From: Citrifermentans bremense R1
GTDB lineage: Bacteria; Desulfobacterota; Desulfuromonadia; Geobacterales; Geobacteraceae
Length of the DNA: 64,000 nucleotides
Assembly (NCBI RefSeq): GCF_000426865.1
Contig: NZ_AUGE01000005.1
Coordinates: forward strand, 62,001 to 126,000
Direction of reading: 5' to 3'
Each line of letters opens with the position of its first letter. Position 1 is the first letter of the stretch. Positions 45,822-55,631 of the stretch are shown piece after piece. A program made the position numbers and the translations under genes. The notes below the pieces were generated by a model. The model saw only the letters and a list, made by a program, of their open reading frames with translations. It had not been told where the DNA came from and made no database searches.

Positions 45822-47054
45822 CTACACCTTCTTAAAGAGCAGCGACGCGTTGGTCCCGCCGAAGCCGAAGGAGTTGCTCATGGCGTACTCCACCTTGGCG
45901 TCGCGCGCCGTATTCGGGACGTAGTCCAGGTCGCACTCGGGGTCCGGATCCGTGTAGTTGATGGTCGGGGGCACCACGGAGTTCTGCATCGCCATGAGCG
46001 AGAAGCAGGCCTCTATGCCGCCGGCGGCTCCCAGCAGGTGGCCGGTCATCGACTTCGTGGAAGATACCATGAGCTTGAAGGCGTGGTCGCCGAAGACGGT
46101 CTTGATGGCCGTGGTCTCGCCGACGTCGCCGTACGGGGTGGAAGTGCCGTGGGCGTTGATGTAGTCGACCTGCTCCGGGTTGATGCCTGCGGTCCTGAGC
46201 GCCATCTTCATGCAGCGCGCCGCCCCCTCGCCGCCGGGGGCGGGAGATGTCAGGTGATAGGCGTCGCCGGAAAGGCCGTAGCCGACCACCTCGCCGTAGA
46301 TCTTGGCGCCGCGTGCCTTGGCCGCCTCGTACTCCTCCAGCACCACGATGCCGGCCCCTTCGGAGAGGATGAAGCCGTCCCTCCCCTTGTCGAAGGGTCT
46401 GGAGGCGCCTGCCGGGTTGTCGTTGTTGGTGGAGAGCGCCTTCATGACGGAGAAACCGCCGATCCCCAGGGGGGTCACGGTCGATTCGGTGCCGCCGGCG
46501 ATCATGGCGTCTGCATCGCCGCGCTGAATCATGTGGTAGGCGTCGCCGATGGAGTGGGTGCCCGTAGCGCAGGCCGAGACGGAAGAGACGTTGGGTCCCT
46601 TAGCGCCGTACTTGATGGAGATGTGCCCCGGAGCCAGGTTGATGATCAGCATCGGGATGAAGAACGGGGAGATCTTCTTGTACCCCCCTTCCTGCAGCGC
46701 CGTGTGGTAGCGCTCGATGGCGGGGAGGCCGCCCAGCCCGGCGCCGACCAGGACGCCGATGCGCTCGGCGTTCTCTTCGTCGATCACGAGGCCGGAGTCT
46801 TCCATGGCGAAATGGGCTGCGGCAAGCGCGTACTGGATGAAGAGATCCATCTTCTTGATCTCTTTTTTATCGATGAAATCCTCGGGGACGAAGTCCTTCA
46901 CCTCACCCGCGATCTTCACCGGCAGGTCAGAGGCATCAAAACGGGTGATCGGGGCGATGCCGGACTTGCCGGCCACCAGTGCATCCCAGTTCTTGCCGTT
47001 TCCGGTCCCAAGCGGGGAAACCACACCGACTCCCGTAACAACAACTCTTCTCAT
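45822..47054 (-). CDS. fabF: 3-oxoacyl-ACP synthase II
   Basis: 410 residues. The active-site Cys is in [15 protein letters not shown] (about residue 163), and the two His are in [11 protein letters not shown] near 303 and [10 protein letters not shown] near 340. It extends acyl-ACP by two carbons with malonyl-ACP. It follows acpP, separated by a terminator-like hairpin. Length normal. Confidence 0.97.
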   Translation of the reverse strand: MRRVVVTGVGVVSPLGTGNGKNWDALVAGKSGIAPITRFDASDLPVKIAGEVKDFVPEDFIDKKEIKKMDLFIQYALAAAHFAMEDSGLVIDEENAERIGVLVGAGLGGLPAIERYHTALQEGGYKKISPFFIPMLIINLAPGHISIKYGAKGPNVSSVSACATGTHSIGDAYHMIQRGDADAMIAGGTESTVTPLGIGGFSVMKALSTNNDNPAGASRPFDKGRDGFILSEGAGIVVLEEYEAAKARGAKIYGEVVGYGLSGDAYHLTSPAPGGEGAARCMKMALRTAGINPEQVDYINAHGTSTPYGDVGETTAIKTVFGDHAFKLMVSSTKSMTGHLLGAAGGIEACFSLMAMQNSVVPPTINYTDPDPECDLDYVPNTARDAKVEYAMSNSFGFGGTNASLLFKKV

Positions 47055-47110
47055 ACTCTCAACTCTCCTTGGAAACTGTCTCGAACATGGCCGCCGAAAC
47101 AGGCGGCATG

Positions 47111-47139
47111 AAAAAGGGGAAGTAAAACTCCCCCCTTTC
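47111..47139 (-). terminator. Hairpin between acpP and fabF
   Basis: On the minus strand AAAGGGGGGAG...CTTCCCCTTTTTC forms a stem with a T-run two bases after the acpP stop codon. Partial termination here would let acpP be made in excess over fabF, as its product is very abundant in cells. Confidence 0.75.
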
Positions 47140-47141
47140 TA

Positions 47142-47375
47142 CTAGGTATGATCGGTGATGTAGTCGATTGCGTCCTGGACGGACTGGATTTTTTCGGCGT
47201 CTTCGTCAGAGATTTCGATTTCAAACTCTTCTTCGAGGGCCATTACCAGTTCCACGGTATCCAGCGAGTCAGCGCCGAGGTCATCCATGAAGGAAGACTC
47301 ATTGGTCACCTGAGCCTCGTCTACACCAAGCTGTTCGGCAACTATTTCTTTAATGCGTTTTTCGATCGAAGCCAT
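47142..47375 (-). CDS. acpP: Acyl carrier protein
   Basis: 77 residues behind GGAGG. Ser37 in [18 protein letters not shown] is the site for the 4'-phosphopantetheine arm. Acidic and four-helical as usual. It carries growing acyl chains between the Fab enzymes. It has its own promoter upstream and a hairpin downstream, within the fab cluster. Confidence 0.97.
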   Translation of the reverse strand: MASIEKRIKEIVAEQLGVDEAQVTNESSFMDDLGADSLDTVELVMALEEEFEIEISDEDAEKIQSVQDAIDYITDHT

Positions 47376-47441
47376 CTATACCACCTCCATTTGATTGAAA
47401 CGTTCAGACGATTTTGATTTTGTTCTGGTGAAGCCTGCTAT

Positions 47442-47469
47442 TTCATAGCATGAAAAGTTAAATTTGCAA
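47442..47469 (-). promoter_or_regulatory. Probable internal promoter of acpP
   Basis: On the minus strand TTGCAA (47469-47464) and TATGAA (47447-47442) are 16 bases apart in the 139-base AT-rich gap between fabG and acpP. Confidence 0.5.
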
Positions 47470-47514
47470 AAGGTATTTTTGGCGCTGAAAGTAAAAAGAA
47501 TGCCGTTAGCCGGC

Positions 47515-48255
47515 TCACATGTACATGCCGCCGTTGACTGACAGGACATGCCCGGTAATGTAGGCTGCCGCGTCCGAAACGAGGAACAAAACGGCCCCGG
47601 AGATGTCGTCGGCGGAGCCCAGCCGCCCCATGGGGATCTGCTCCTGGAGCGACTCGCGGGTCTTCTCGGAGAGCTCGCTGGTCATGTCGGTCTCTATGAA
47701 GCCCGGCGTCACCGCGTTCACCGTTACGTTCCTGCGGGCCAGTTCCCTGGCTACCGACTTGGTGAGGCCGATCATCCCCGCCTTGGAGGCGCAGTAGTTG
47801 GCCTGCCCCGGGTTCCCCATCTCGCCGACGACCGAGGAGACGTTGACGATCCTGCCGTAGCGCGCCTTGGACATGATCTTCGCGGCCTCGCGGGTGCAGT
47901 TGAAGCTCCCCTTCAGGTTCACGTCGAGCACCGCGTCCCAGTCCTCTTCCTTCATCCTGAGAAGGAGGCCGTCCTTGGTGATCCCGGCGTTGTTCACCAG
48001 GATGTCGACCTTGCCGAAGGCGGCTACCGCCTCTTTGAAGAGCGCCTCGACCTCGGAGACGACGGAGACGTCGACCTTTACCGCGAGTGCACGGCCGCCG
48101 GCAGCTGCGATCTCGTCCGCTGTGCGCGCAGCACCTTCCTTGGTGGTGGCGGTGACCACCACGGCGGCCCCCTGTAGCGCGAGCTTCAGCGCGATGGCGC
48201 GGCCGATGCCGCGGGAGGCGCCGGTAACTATCGCTACCTGTCCGTTCAAGCTCAT
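47515..48255 (-). CDS. fabG: 3-oxoacyl-ACP reductase
   Basis: 246 residues. Short-chain dehydrogenase: NADPH-binding TGASRGIGRA (about 12-21), NNAGITKDGLL near 88, catalytic Tyr and Lys in YCASKAG (about 153-159). It reduces 3-oxoacyl-ACP. Its ATG overlaps the stop of fabD by four bases (ATGA), so the two are coupled. Confidence 0.96.
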   Translation of the reverse strand: MSLNGQVAIVTGASRGIGRAIALKLALQGAAVVVTATTKEGAARTADEIAAAGGRALAVKVDVSVVSEVEALFKEAVAAFGKVDILVNNAGITKDGLLLRMKEEDWDAVLDVNLKGSFNCTREAAKIMSKARYGRIVNVSSVVGEMGNPGQANYCASKAGMIGLTKSVARELARRNVTVNAVTPGFIETDMTSELSEKTRESLQEQIPMGRLGSADDISGAVLFLVSDAAAYITGHVLSVNGGMYM

Positions 48256-49187
48256 ATAGCCCCTCCTGTCAAAGCCTTAATGCCGGTCACGTCCTGCACG
48301 TTGAAGCTGGCGGTTTCCTTGTTGATCCTCTTCACCAGGCCGGCGAGCACCTTGCCCGGGCCGATCTCGACGAAGTTGGTGACGCCGGCGGCGACGATCT
48401 GCTGCACGATCTGGTCCCAGAGGACCGGGGCGCAGACCTGCTCCACCAGAAGCGGCTTCACGCGTGCGGGGTCGGAGTTGGGCTTCGCCTCCACGTTGGT
48501 GACCACCGGGGTCGCGAGCGGGTTCACCTGCACCGGCTGAAGCGTCTCGGCCAGCCGCTCGGCCGCCTTCTGCATCAGGGCGCAATGGAAAGGGGCGCTG
48601 ACCGGAAGGAGCATCGCCTTCCTGAAACCTTTGGCCTTGGCGATCTCGATGGCGCGGTTGACCGCCGCCGTGTGGCCGGCGACGACGATCTGCCCCGGCG
48701 AATTGAAGTTCGCGGGAGAGACCACCTCGCCCTGAGCCGCCTCGGCGCAGATCTCGGCCAACTGCTCGGCCTCGGCCCCCAGGATGGCAGCCATGGCGCC
48801 CACGCCGACCGGGACCGCGTCCTGCATGAAGCTGCCGCGCGCCCTAACCGTCCTCAGCGCGTCGGCGAAGTCGAGCGCGCCCGAGGCTACCAGCGCGGAG
48901 TACTCGCCCAGCGAGTGGCCGGCCAGAAACGACGGGGTGAGCGGCGTCTCCTCCCGGAGAACCCTCAAGGCCGCTACGCTCGCCGCGAGGATCGCCGGCT
49001 GCGTGTTGGCGGTGAGCTTCAGTGCCTCCTCGGGCCCTTCGAAGCAAAGGCGCGACAGGGAGAAACCAAGCGCGTCGTCCGCCTCCTCGAAACTGATCCT
49101 GGCGCTCTTGAAGTTCTCCGCCAGCTCCTTGCCCATCCCGGCGTGCTGCGACCCCTGCCCCGGGAAGATGAATGCATAAGATTGCAT
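48252..49187 (-). CDS. fabD: Malonyl-CoA:ACP transacylase
   Basis: 311 residues. FPGQGSQHAGMGK at the start, catalytic Ser in GHSLGEYSAL (about residue 92) and His in SAPFHCALM (about 200). It loads malonate onto ACP. It follows fabH with a 130-base gap that contains a GGGGGAGGG-rich stretch but no clear terminator. Confidence 0.96.
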   Translation of the reverse strand: MQSYAFIFPGQGSQHAGMGKELAENFKSARISFEEADDALGFSLSRLCFEGPEEALKLTANTQPAILAASVAALRVLREETPLTPSFLAGHSLGEYSALVASGALDFADALRTVRARGSFMQDAVPVGVGAMAAILGAEAEQLAEICAEAAQGEVVSPANFNSPGQIVVAGHTAAVNRAIEIAKAKGFRKAMLLPVSAPFHCALMQKAAERLAETLQPVQVNPLATPVVTNVEAKPNSDPARVKPLLVEQVCAPVLWDQIVQQIVAAGVTNFVEIGPGKVLAGLVKRINKETASFNVQDVTGIKALTGGAI

Positions 49188-49317
49188 AAATAACCTCTTT
49201 TCTGTTTAGTGCAGCGACTGTGCACCTCCCCCTGGAGCGGGGAAGTCGTATCGAGCCGCTACGCGCCCCCTCCCTGTCCCTCCCCCTCCGGGGGAGGGAA
49301 CGTCGATGGGAGACTAT

Positions 49318-50298
49318 CTACCAGCGGATCAGGGAGGCGCCCCAGGTGAGGCCGCCGCCGAAGGCGTCGATAAGCAGGATGTCCCCTTCCTTGAGCCGGC
49401 CGGCGCGCACCGCCTCGTCCAGCGCGATCGGGATCGACGCAGCCGAGGTGTTGCCGTAGCGGTCCAGGTTGACGAAGACGCGCTCGCCGGTGATGCCGAG
49501 CCTCTTGCCGATGGAATCGACGATCCTCTGGTTGGCCTGGTGCGGGATGAAAAGGGAGACGTCATCGGGGGTGAGCCCGTTTGCCGCAAGCGCCTCCTGG
49601 GCGACCTCGCCCATGGCGCGCACCGCCAGCTTGAACACCTCGTTCCCCTGCATGGTCAGGTAGACCAGGCGGTCGTCCAGGTTCTTCTGGGTCGCCGGGT
49701 TGCGGCTGCCGGCCCCCTTCTGGTACAGGATCTCCCAGTAGTTGCCGTCGCTGTGCATGTGGGTGGAGAGGATGCCGCTCTCACCCTCGACCGCCTCCAG
49801 GACCACCGCCCCGGAACCGTCGCCGAAAAGAAGGCAGGTGTTGCGGTCGGTCCAGTCCACGATGCGGGAAAGGACCTCGGCGCCTATGACCAGCGCCTTC
49901 TTGACCTTGCCGGAGAGGATGTATTTCTCGGCGGTGGCCAAGGCGTAGATGAAACCGGAGCAGGCGGCGGAGAGGTCGAAGCAGAATGCGTTGGGGGCCT
50001 TGATGATCTGTTGCACGATGCAGGCGGTAGCGGGGAAGGGGAAGTCGGGGGTCAGGGTGCCGACCACGATGAGGTCGAGCTCTTCCGGCGCCACCCCCGC
50101 TGCCTCCAGCGCCCTTTGTGCCGCCAGCGCAGCGAAGGTCGAGGTGAATTCCCCTTCCGAGGCGATGCGCCTCTCCCGGATTCCGGTACGGGAGACGATC
50201 CATTCGTCGCTGGTGTCCACCATTTTTTCAATGTCGAAATTGGTCAGTACTTTCTGCGGCACGGCGGAGCCGGTACCGGTGATCTTCGGACGAATCAT
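49318..50298 (-). CDS. fabH: 3-oxoacyl-ACP synthase III
   Basis: 326 residues. The catalytic Cys is in [13 protein letters not shown] (about 112), His in [10 protein letters not shown] near 247 and Asn in NTSAASIP near 280. It starts fatty acid synthesis by joining acetyl-CoA and malonyl-ACP. Its start overlaps the plsX stop by four bases. Confidence 0.97.
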   Translation of the reverse strand: MIRPKITGTGSAVPQKVLTNFDIEKMVDTSDEWIVSRTGIRERRIASEGEFTSTFAALAAQRALEAAGVAPEELDLIVVGTLTPDFPFPATACIVQQIIKAPNAFCFDLSAACSGFIYALATAEKYILSGKVKKALVIGAEVLSRIVDWTDRNTCLLFGDGSGAVVLEAVEGESGILSTHMHSDGNYWEILYQKGAGSRNPATQKNLDDRLVYLTMQGNEVFKLAVRAMGEVAQEALAANGLTPDDVSLFIPHQANQRIVDSIGKRLGITGERVFVNLDRYGNTSAASIPIALDEAVRAGRLKEGDILLIDAFGGGLTWGASLIRW

Positions 50299-51353
50299 GA
50301 AGCAACCCTTTCTGTTCCTGCGTCGGGCGCCTGGGCGCCCTCACGCTCACGTGCGTCGCCGGGGAAACTCTCGTTGAGCTTCTCGGCCATGCGGCCGTTA
50401 ACCCCCTTGAGCGCATATTCATGAGCAAAGCGGATAGCGTTTTTGATAGCTTTGGGATTGGAACCGCCGTGGCAGATCATGCCGACGCCGTTGATCCCAA
50501 GCAGGGGCGCGCCGCCATACTCTGCGTAATCTACGGTTTTCTTGAAGTTATTGAAGGCCTTGCGGCTTAGGAGGTAGCCGATCTGGGACAGGAAGCTGCT
50601 TTTGATCTCGGCCTTGAGCATCTTGCCCACGGCTTCGGCGAGTCCTTCGGAGAGTTTCAGCGCAACGTTGCCGACGAAGCCGTCGCAAACGACCACATCG
50701 ACCGAGCCGTTGAAGATGTCTCGCCCCTCGACGTAGCCGATGTAGTTGATCGGCTTTTCGCGCAACAAGGCGCTGGTTTCGCGGGTGAGCTCATTCCCCT
50801 TGCTCGCCTCCTCGCCGTTGGAAAGGAGGCCGACCTTGGGGTTGTCGACCCCCATGACGAACCTGGCGTACACCTCGCCCATGACGGCGAACTGCACCAG
50901 GTGTATCGGCTTGCAGTCGACGTTGCCGCCGACGTCGAGCACCAGGGTCTTGCCGGAGACGGTGGGAAAAAGCTGGGCGATCGCGGCGCGGTCTATCCCC
51001 TTCATCCTTTTCAGCACGAACATGCCGGCCGCCATGGTGGCGCCAGAGTTGCCGGCGCTTACCACTGCTACAGCCTCGCCCCCCTTGACCAGTTCAAAGG
51101 CGACGCGGATGGAGGAGTCCTTCTTCTTGCGTACCGCGTCGGAGGCGGAGTCGTGCATGCCGACCACTTCGGAGGCATGCCAGACCTCGATGTCGAGTCC
51201 CTTGCAGTCGTAGCGGGCCAGTTCAGCCCGAACCTTTTCGGCGTCTCCGACCAGGGTGACCGGCACGCCGAACTCCCTGGCCGCAGCTACTGCACCTTCT
51301 ACTTCAACATGAGGGGCGTTGTCGCCCCCCATTACATCGACAGCAACTCTCAT
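50295..51353 (-). CDS. plsX: Phosphate acyltransferase PlsX
   Basis: 352 residues from ATG 51353 ([14 protein letters not shown]), behind GGGGAAA; 11 upstream residues in the frame are not conserved. Signature segments [10 protein letters not shown] near 95 and [11 protein letters not shown] near 220. It makes acyl-phosphate from acyl-ACP, the donor for the first acylation of glycerol 3-phosphate. The order rpmF-plsX-fabH is the classical arrangement. Confidence 0.95.
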   Translation of the reverse strand: MRVAVDVMGGDNAPHVEVEGAVAAAREFGVPVTLVGDAEKVRAELARYDCKGLDIEVWHASEVVGMHDSASDAVRKKKDSSIRVAFELVKGGEAVAVVSAGNSGATMAAGMFVLKRMKGIDRAAIAQLFPTVSGKTLVLDVGGNVDCKPIHLVQFAVMGEVYARFVMGVDNPKVGLLSNGEEASKGNELTRETSALLREKPINYIGYVEGRDIFNGSVDVVVCDGFVGNVALKLSEGLAEAVGKMLKAEIKSSFLSQIGYLLSRKAFNNFKKTVDYAEYGGAPLLGINGVGMICHGGSNPKAIKNAIRFAHEYALKGVNGRMAEKLNESFPGDAREREGAQAPDAGTERVAS

Positions 51354-51407
51354 ATTTCCCCTGGGGAACGTATTCCGTACAGTCACGACAGTGTGAAACC
51401 GAGAAGA

Positions 51408-51590
51408 CTAGAGTTCTTCGGCTTTCAGCACCTGGCGTCCCTTGTAGGTGCCGCAGGAGGGGCAGACGCAATGCGGGAGCTTGGGGGCTTTGCACTGGGG
51501 GCAGGTCGAGACAGTGGGAGGAGTCAGGAAGTCATGTGCACGCCTCATGTTCTTGCGCGACTTGGAGGTCTTCTTCTTAGGTACAGCCAT
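51408..51590 (-). CDS. rpmF: Ribosomal protein bL32
   Basis: 60 residues, [20 protein letters not shown] at the start and four Cys (CPQC...CPSC, about residues 34-49) that bind zinc. Component of the large ribosomal subunit. It lies between the DUF177 gene and plsX, behind AAAGGAG. Confidence 0.97.
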   Translation of the reverse strand: MAVPKKKTSKSRKNMRRAHDFLTPPTVSTCPQCKAPKLPHCVCPSCGTYKGRQVLKAEEL

Positions 51591-51605
51591 GGTAATTCTC
51601 CTTTT

Positions 51606-52142
51606 TTACTTTTCTATCTTGATCTTCTTCAGGGCGGCCATCTTCAAATTAATCCCGCCGCGATCGCAGCCGCATTCTCCGGCGTTAAGGTCAGCGCCGC
51701 ACTGCGGGCAAAGCCCCAGGCACGACTCTTTGCACAAAGGCTTATATGGTATCTCCAGCATGACCTGTTCCGCGATCTCGGGTGCCAGGTCGATCTCGTC
51801 GCCGCTGTAGCTGGCGGAGATCAGTTCCTCGTCGGAGAGTTCAACTTCCTCGTCGAGTTCCTCACCTTTGGCTTCCGTATAGAAGATGGTGAACTCCGAG
51901 GAGACGGAGGACTCGTACTCGGCAAGGCAGCGCGAGCAGGTAAGCCTGACTGCCGTTTCCACCTTGCCGGCCGCCCTCACGTGGTCGTATTCCCAGACCG
52001 CCGAAACTTGGGCTGTAACCGGTGCGGTGAAGCTGCACTCGCCTGCTTTTTCCATCTCCATCAGGGCGGGAAAGTGGGAGGCTGGCTCCGCTTCGGAGAG
52101 GTCGACCTGCTTCTTCTTAACCTTCTCGATCTCTATCTTCAA
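51606..52142 (-). CDS. DUF177 (YceD-type) protein
   Basis: 178 residues from a TTG at 52142, chosen because GGGGGAG lies six bases upstream. The motif TCSRCLAEYESSVSSEF (about 93-109) and the C-terminal CPQCGADLNAGECGC are typical of DUF177 proteins encoded just before rpmF. YceD relatives are linked to 23S rRNA accumulation. The Cys residues suggest a zinc site. Function otherwise unknown. Confidence 0.87.
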   Translation of the reverse strand: MKIEIEKVKKKQVDLSEAEPASHFPALMEMEKAGECSFTAPVTAQVSAVWEYDHVRAAGKVETAVRLTCSRCLAEYESSVSSEFTIFYTEAKGEELDEEVELSDEELISASYSGDEIDLAPEIAEQVMLEIPYKPLCKESCLGLCPQCGADLNAGECGCDRGGINLKMAALKKIKIEK

Positions 52143-52247
52143 GACGGTCTCCCCCTTTTTCAAAGTTTCTCAGTATATAGATGGCGACTTTTTTGTCAAG
52201 GCAAATCTGAGGAACGGCACGCCTATCACAGCCCCATTGTCAGGGCT

Positions 52248-53129
52248 TTACCAACCCAACCTGTAGTCGAGACTGACACCACTGTCTGAGCCGGAAAACT
52301 GTTCCAGTTGCTGCTCGGCCCGCTCACTCAGAGCGCCGAAAATCCTGCTCTTCTTCTTGGGAGGACGTATCAACTCGGGCTCCCCCTTGATACCCCCCAG
52401 CCGCCCGGCTTCCTCGACTGCGTCCTGCAGGGTGCCGATCCGGTCCACGAGCTTTGCAGCCAGCGCCTGCTCTCCGGAAAAGATCCTGCCGTCGGCGATG
52501 GCGCGCACCTGTTCGACCGGAAGCTTTCTTCCCTCGGCGACCGCCTTTATGAACTGCTGGTGCGTGCTGTCGATCACCCCCTGCAGCATCCCCCTCTCCT
52601 CGTCGCTCATGGTGCGGACCGGGGAGCCTACGTCCTTGAACTTGCCGGTCTTGATGGTGAAGGCCTTCAGCCCCACCTTGTCCATCAGCCCCTCGATGTT
52701 GGAGAACTTCATCAGGACGCCGATGCTCCCGGTGATGGTGCCTGGGTTGGCGTAGATGAGGGTAGCAGGCGCAGCCGCGTAGTACCCACCCGAAGCGGCG
52801 ACGCTCCCCATGGAGACCACCACCTTCTTCACCTTCGCCACCCCCTTCACTGCGGCGTAGATCTCCTGGGAGGGGCCGACGACTCCGCCCGGCGAGTCGA
52901 TGCGCAAGACCACCGCCTTCACCCGCTCGTCCTTTTTCAGCTCGCGCAGCTGCCGCACCGTCTCCTGCCCGTCGACGATCAGCCCCTTCAGTTCGACCAG
53001 GCCGACCCCGTCGCCCTTCAAGCTATCCCCGTCGTTCAATAACGCTTTGACGACGCCGACACAGAAAAGGAAAAGAAGCAACACCCCTGCTATGAACAAG
53101 GAGCCATAGAGCATGCATCCCTTTTTCAT
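52248..53129 (-). CDS. sppA: Signal peptide peptidase SppA, 36-kDa type
   Basis: 293 residues from ATG 53129 behind GGAGGA. An N-terminal membrane anchor (about 7-27) precedes a single S49 protease domain with the nucleophile Ser in GSVAASGGYY and the general base Lys in TIKTGKFKD. It degrades leftover signal peptides in the membrane, as a ring on the outer face of the inner membrane. It is the single-domain form, unlike the double-length E. coli protein. It opens the minus-strand run that leads to glyA. Confidence 0.93.
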   Translation of the reverse strand: MKKGCMLYGSLFIAGVLLLFLFCVGVVKALLNDGDSLKGDGVGLVELKGLIVDGQETVRQLRELKKDERVKAVVLRIDSPGGVVGPSQEIYAAVKGVAKVKKVVVSMGSVAASGGYYAAAPATLIYANPGTITGSIGVLMKFSNIEGLMDKVGLKAFTIKTGKFKDVGSPVRTMSDEERGMLQGVIDSTHQQFIKAVAEGRKLPVEQVRAIADGRIFSGEQALAAKLVDRIGTLQDAVEEAGRLGGIKGEPELIRPPKKKSRIFGALSERAEQQLEQFSGSDSGVSLDYRLGW

Positions 53130-53357
53130 TCTTCCTCCTAAAGCTTTACCTGCAGCTGGCGAACACAATAAGGCAGCTGCTTTGCTGTAAACTCAATCCC
53201 GCAGTTTTTTCCTTGTCATAGGCGCGGCCGTTATCCTATATCTGTAATGGGCGCATGACAAAGGCAGACGGCACGGCGCCAACAACTCTACACTATGAGC
53301 GGTCACGCGCAAAAACAAAATAAGCGGCGCGCATCCGCAGCAACGAGAAGAGGAGCT

Positions 53358-53822
53358 ATGAGACTACTTGTCATCTCAGACAGCCACGGCAATTACGCAC
53401 ATGCCTTCAGGGCGCATCAGATGGCCGGCGATGTCGACGGGATAATCCATTTGGGAGACGGCTCCGAGGACGCACGCATGCTGGAAGAAGTACTGGGAGT
53501 GACGGTACACAAGGTGGCGGGGAACTGCGACTTCGACCGCGGCCTCCCGGCGGAGCTCACCTTGGAACTGGGCGAGTGCCGCATCCTGGCGACGCACGGC
53601 AACAGGGAGCGGGTGAAAAGCGGGTTGAAGGAGCTGATCGGCAAGGGGATCGAAGCGAAAGCTTCCGTGGTGCTCTACGGCCACACGCACCTACCCGCGG
53701 TCGAGGCGGCGCACGGCATGCTGCTCGTCAACCCGGGACCTTTGAAGGAAGGTTTAGCCGGAAGCTTCGCCATCGTCACCATTCACGGCGCGACGGCGAG
53801 CGCCAAGCTGTACCCTATCTAG
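53358..53822 (+). CDS. YfcE-type metallophosphoesterase
   Basis: 154 residues from ATG 53358 behind AGAGGAG. The two-metal site is complete: DSHGN (8-12), GDGSED near 34, GNCD near 55, THGNRE near 77 and YGHTHLP near 105. Members hydrolyse phosphodiesters in the cytoplasm; the natural substrate is unknown. Its stop codon shares the tetranucleotide CTAG (53819-53822) with the convergent gene. Confidence 0.92.
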   Translation: MRLLVISDSHGNYAHAFRAHQMAGDVDGIIHLGDGSEDARMLEEVLGVTVHKVAGNCDFDRGLPAELTLELGECRILATHGNRERVKSGLKELIGKGIEAKASVVLYGHTHLPAVEAAHGMLLVNPGPLKEGLAGSFAIVTIHGATASAKLYPI

Positions 53823-54208
53823 CAGCCGCAGCCGCAGTTATGGCAGACCTTGCGGTTCTCGCTGTCGGGGGCGACCGTTTCCGGCGCGAACGCGATGCGG
53901 TTCACGGCGCGCCTTATGTCTTCGAGCGGGTCGAGGTGGGGGCTCTGGCCGATGACGTGTCCCACGCAGACGTTGCTGATCCCGTCCGAAGGGGAAGCGA
54001 TCCTCACCGAATTCAAAAGGTCGCCGTAGCTCTTCACCTCGATGACCTCGCCGCAGGCGATTCCCCGCTCCAGCGTGATGCCGAAGCGCTCCAGCTCCTG
54101 CGCCAGTTCCGCGAAAAACAGATCGAACGTCACCCCGCCGAAGGGGCTTTCCCACTCCGGCCTGCTTTGCGCCCGCCCGTAGCAGGTGAGCCTCATTTGT
54201 TTTGCCAT
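53819..54208 (-). CDS. Uncharacterised protein with a Cys-rich C-terminal tail
   Basis: 129 residues from ATG 54208, with TAAGAGG upstream. The body is a mixed alpha/beta domain with RLTCYGRA at the start. The last residues are CHNCGCGC: four Cys and a His in eight positions, which looks like a metal- or cluster-binding tail or a redox-active group. No family recognised. It converges with yfcE and shares its stop tetranucleotide. It may be co-transcribed with the receiver-domain gene 32 bases upstream. Confidence 0.7.
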   Translation of the reverse strand: MAKQMRLTCYGRAQSRPEWESPFGGVTFDLFFAELAQELERFGITLERGIACGEVIEVKSYGDLLNSVRIASPSDGISNVCVGHVIGQSPHLDPLEDIRRAVNRIAFAPETVAPDSENRKVCHNCGCGC

Positions 54209-54240
54209 TCTCTATAACCTCTTAAAAACAGGGAGGGGCT

Positions 54241-54630
54241 CTACCCCCCAGCCCCTGCTTTTCGATGCATGGAGCTGAAGATCATGTCCAGCACCGCCTT
54301 TTGCTTGGCCTCATACTTGTTCAATACAGCGAGACAGGTCCCCATCGGGAACTGCTCGTGCAGGTAGTCCGAATCACGCCCCGACAATATCACGATCCTG
54401 TTCTTGTCCATCCCTAACGAGACGGCGTAGTTGAGAATCTTGGTCCCATCCAGCATCGGCATTTCCAGGTCGACCAGCAGCAGGTCGATATCCTGCTCCT
54501 TGAGTGCGGTGAGCGCCTCCAAGGGGTCGGTACACCCCACCACATCCAAAAGTGGATAGAGGGCCCGTATCTTGTCAGTCAATGCCCCGATGAAAGGTGC
54601 ATCGTCATCCACAATAAGAATCTTTCCCAT
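54241..54630 (-). CDS. Stand-alone receiver-domain response regulator
   Basis: 129 residues, a single receiver domain: acidic DDD at 8-10, phospho-acceptor Asp54 in LLVDLEMP, Ser/Lys switch residues in ILSGRDSD and LNKYEA. No output domain. It is the last gene of the cytochrome-conduit run, 16 bases after the ABC_sub_bind gene. It probably passes a signal to a partner protein by contact. Confidence 0.87.
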   Translation of the reverse strand: MGKILIVDDDAPFIGALTDKIRALYPLLDVVGCTDPLEALTALKEQDIDLLLVDLEMPMLDGTKILNYAVSLGMDKNRIVILSGRDSDYLHEQFPMGTCLAVLNKYEAKQKAVLDMIFSSMHRKAGAGG

Positions 54631-54646
54631 CGATACCTCAACCTAT

Positions 54647-55609
54647 CTATTTAAGAACCCGGGTCGCCGCGGTCAGCACCGGGAAGGGGACGTTCAAGTC
54701 CAGGGACTTGGCTGCTTTCATGTTGACGATCAGGTCAACGCGTTTGGGGGTCACTACCGGAAGCTGCGCTGGCCTCTTTCCAGCCAGTATGCGAGCTACG
54801 TACTCGGCGGCCACTTGCCCCTGCTCAACCGGGTCTGCCTCAAGCGAGATAGTCGCGCCCTTGTGCGCCGCCCCGGGCATCTGCGAGATCACCGGGATTC
54901 TCAGGTCGGTGGCGCGGTGCACGATCTTCTCGAAATTGCGGCTGCCCACGGTGCACTCGGTGACGTAAATGCAGTCTACACGGGAAGCGAAAAGCGACGC
55001 AAGCGCGGCATCGAACCCTGCCGAGGAAGCGAGGTTCGCCTCGACCACGACCAGTCCTGCTTGCGCGGCTATCCTGCGGGCCTCTTTCAATTGGACCTGG
55101 GACCCTTCCTCCCTGCTGGCGCAGACAACGCCCAGCGACCGGATCGGCTTGAGATCCATGGCGGTCTTGACCAGGGTGACCAGGGGGACCTTGGAACTGA
55201 CCCCGGCGATGTTGCGCCCGCTCGATACCATGCTCTTCGCCACCCCGGTCTCGACCGGCCCGTAGACATCGGCATAGACTATCGGGATATCGTGCGACTC
55301 GCGCAGCGCAGCCAAAGCGGCGGAGGTACCGTAGGCGACGATGACGTCGGCGCCGATGGCGTTGAACTTACGGACGCTGTTGGACCAGGAGATGAGATCG
55401 GGGTTGGGGGTCTGGGTGATGACTTCGACGTTGCTTTGGTCATACCCCTTGAGCACAAGCGCCTTCACGAAGGCCTTGTGGGCCTCGCGATAGCGCGGGA
55501 GATCGCAGGTCAGAAGCGCGGCGACCAGTTTTCCGGCCGCGCGGGAGTCCGACGCCGGTACCAGGGCGCATATCATAATCAGCAGGAATATGAAGCGGAT
55601 CGATTTCAG
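54647..55609 (-). CDS. ABC_sub_bind-family periplasmic binding protein
   Basis: 320 residues if begun at a CTG (55609-55607), which has AAGGAG eight bases upstream and yields a full signal peptide (LKSIRFIFLLIMICAL); the first ATG at 55576 would cut that peptide in half. The mature protein is a two-lobe periplasmic binding protein of the PF04392 type (VIVAYGTSAALAALRE, LGVVCASREEGSQVQLKEA, CIYVTECTVGSRN). Ligand unknown. It begins 22 bases after the barrel gene. Confidence 0.82.
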   Translation of the reverse strand: MKSIRFIFLLIMICALVPASDSRAAGKLVAALLTCDLPRYREAHKAFVKALVLKGYDQSNVEVITQTPNPDLISWSNSVRKFNAIGADVIVAYGTSAALAALRESHDIPIVYADVYGPVETGVAKSMVSSGRNIAGVSSKVPLVTLVKTAMDLKPIRSLGVVCASREEGSQVQLKEARRIAAQAGLVVVEANLASSAGFDAALASLFASRVDCIYVTECTVGSRNFEKIVHRATDLRIPVISQMPGAAHKGATISLEADPVEQGQVAAEYVARILAGKRPAQLPVVTPKRVDLIVNMKAAKSLDLNVPFPVLTAATRVLK

Positions 55610-55631
55610 GGTACCTGCTCCTTGTCCTTAA

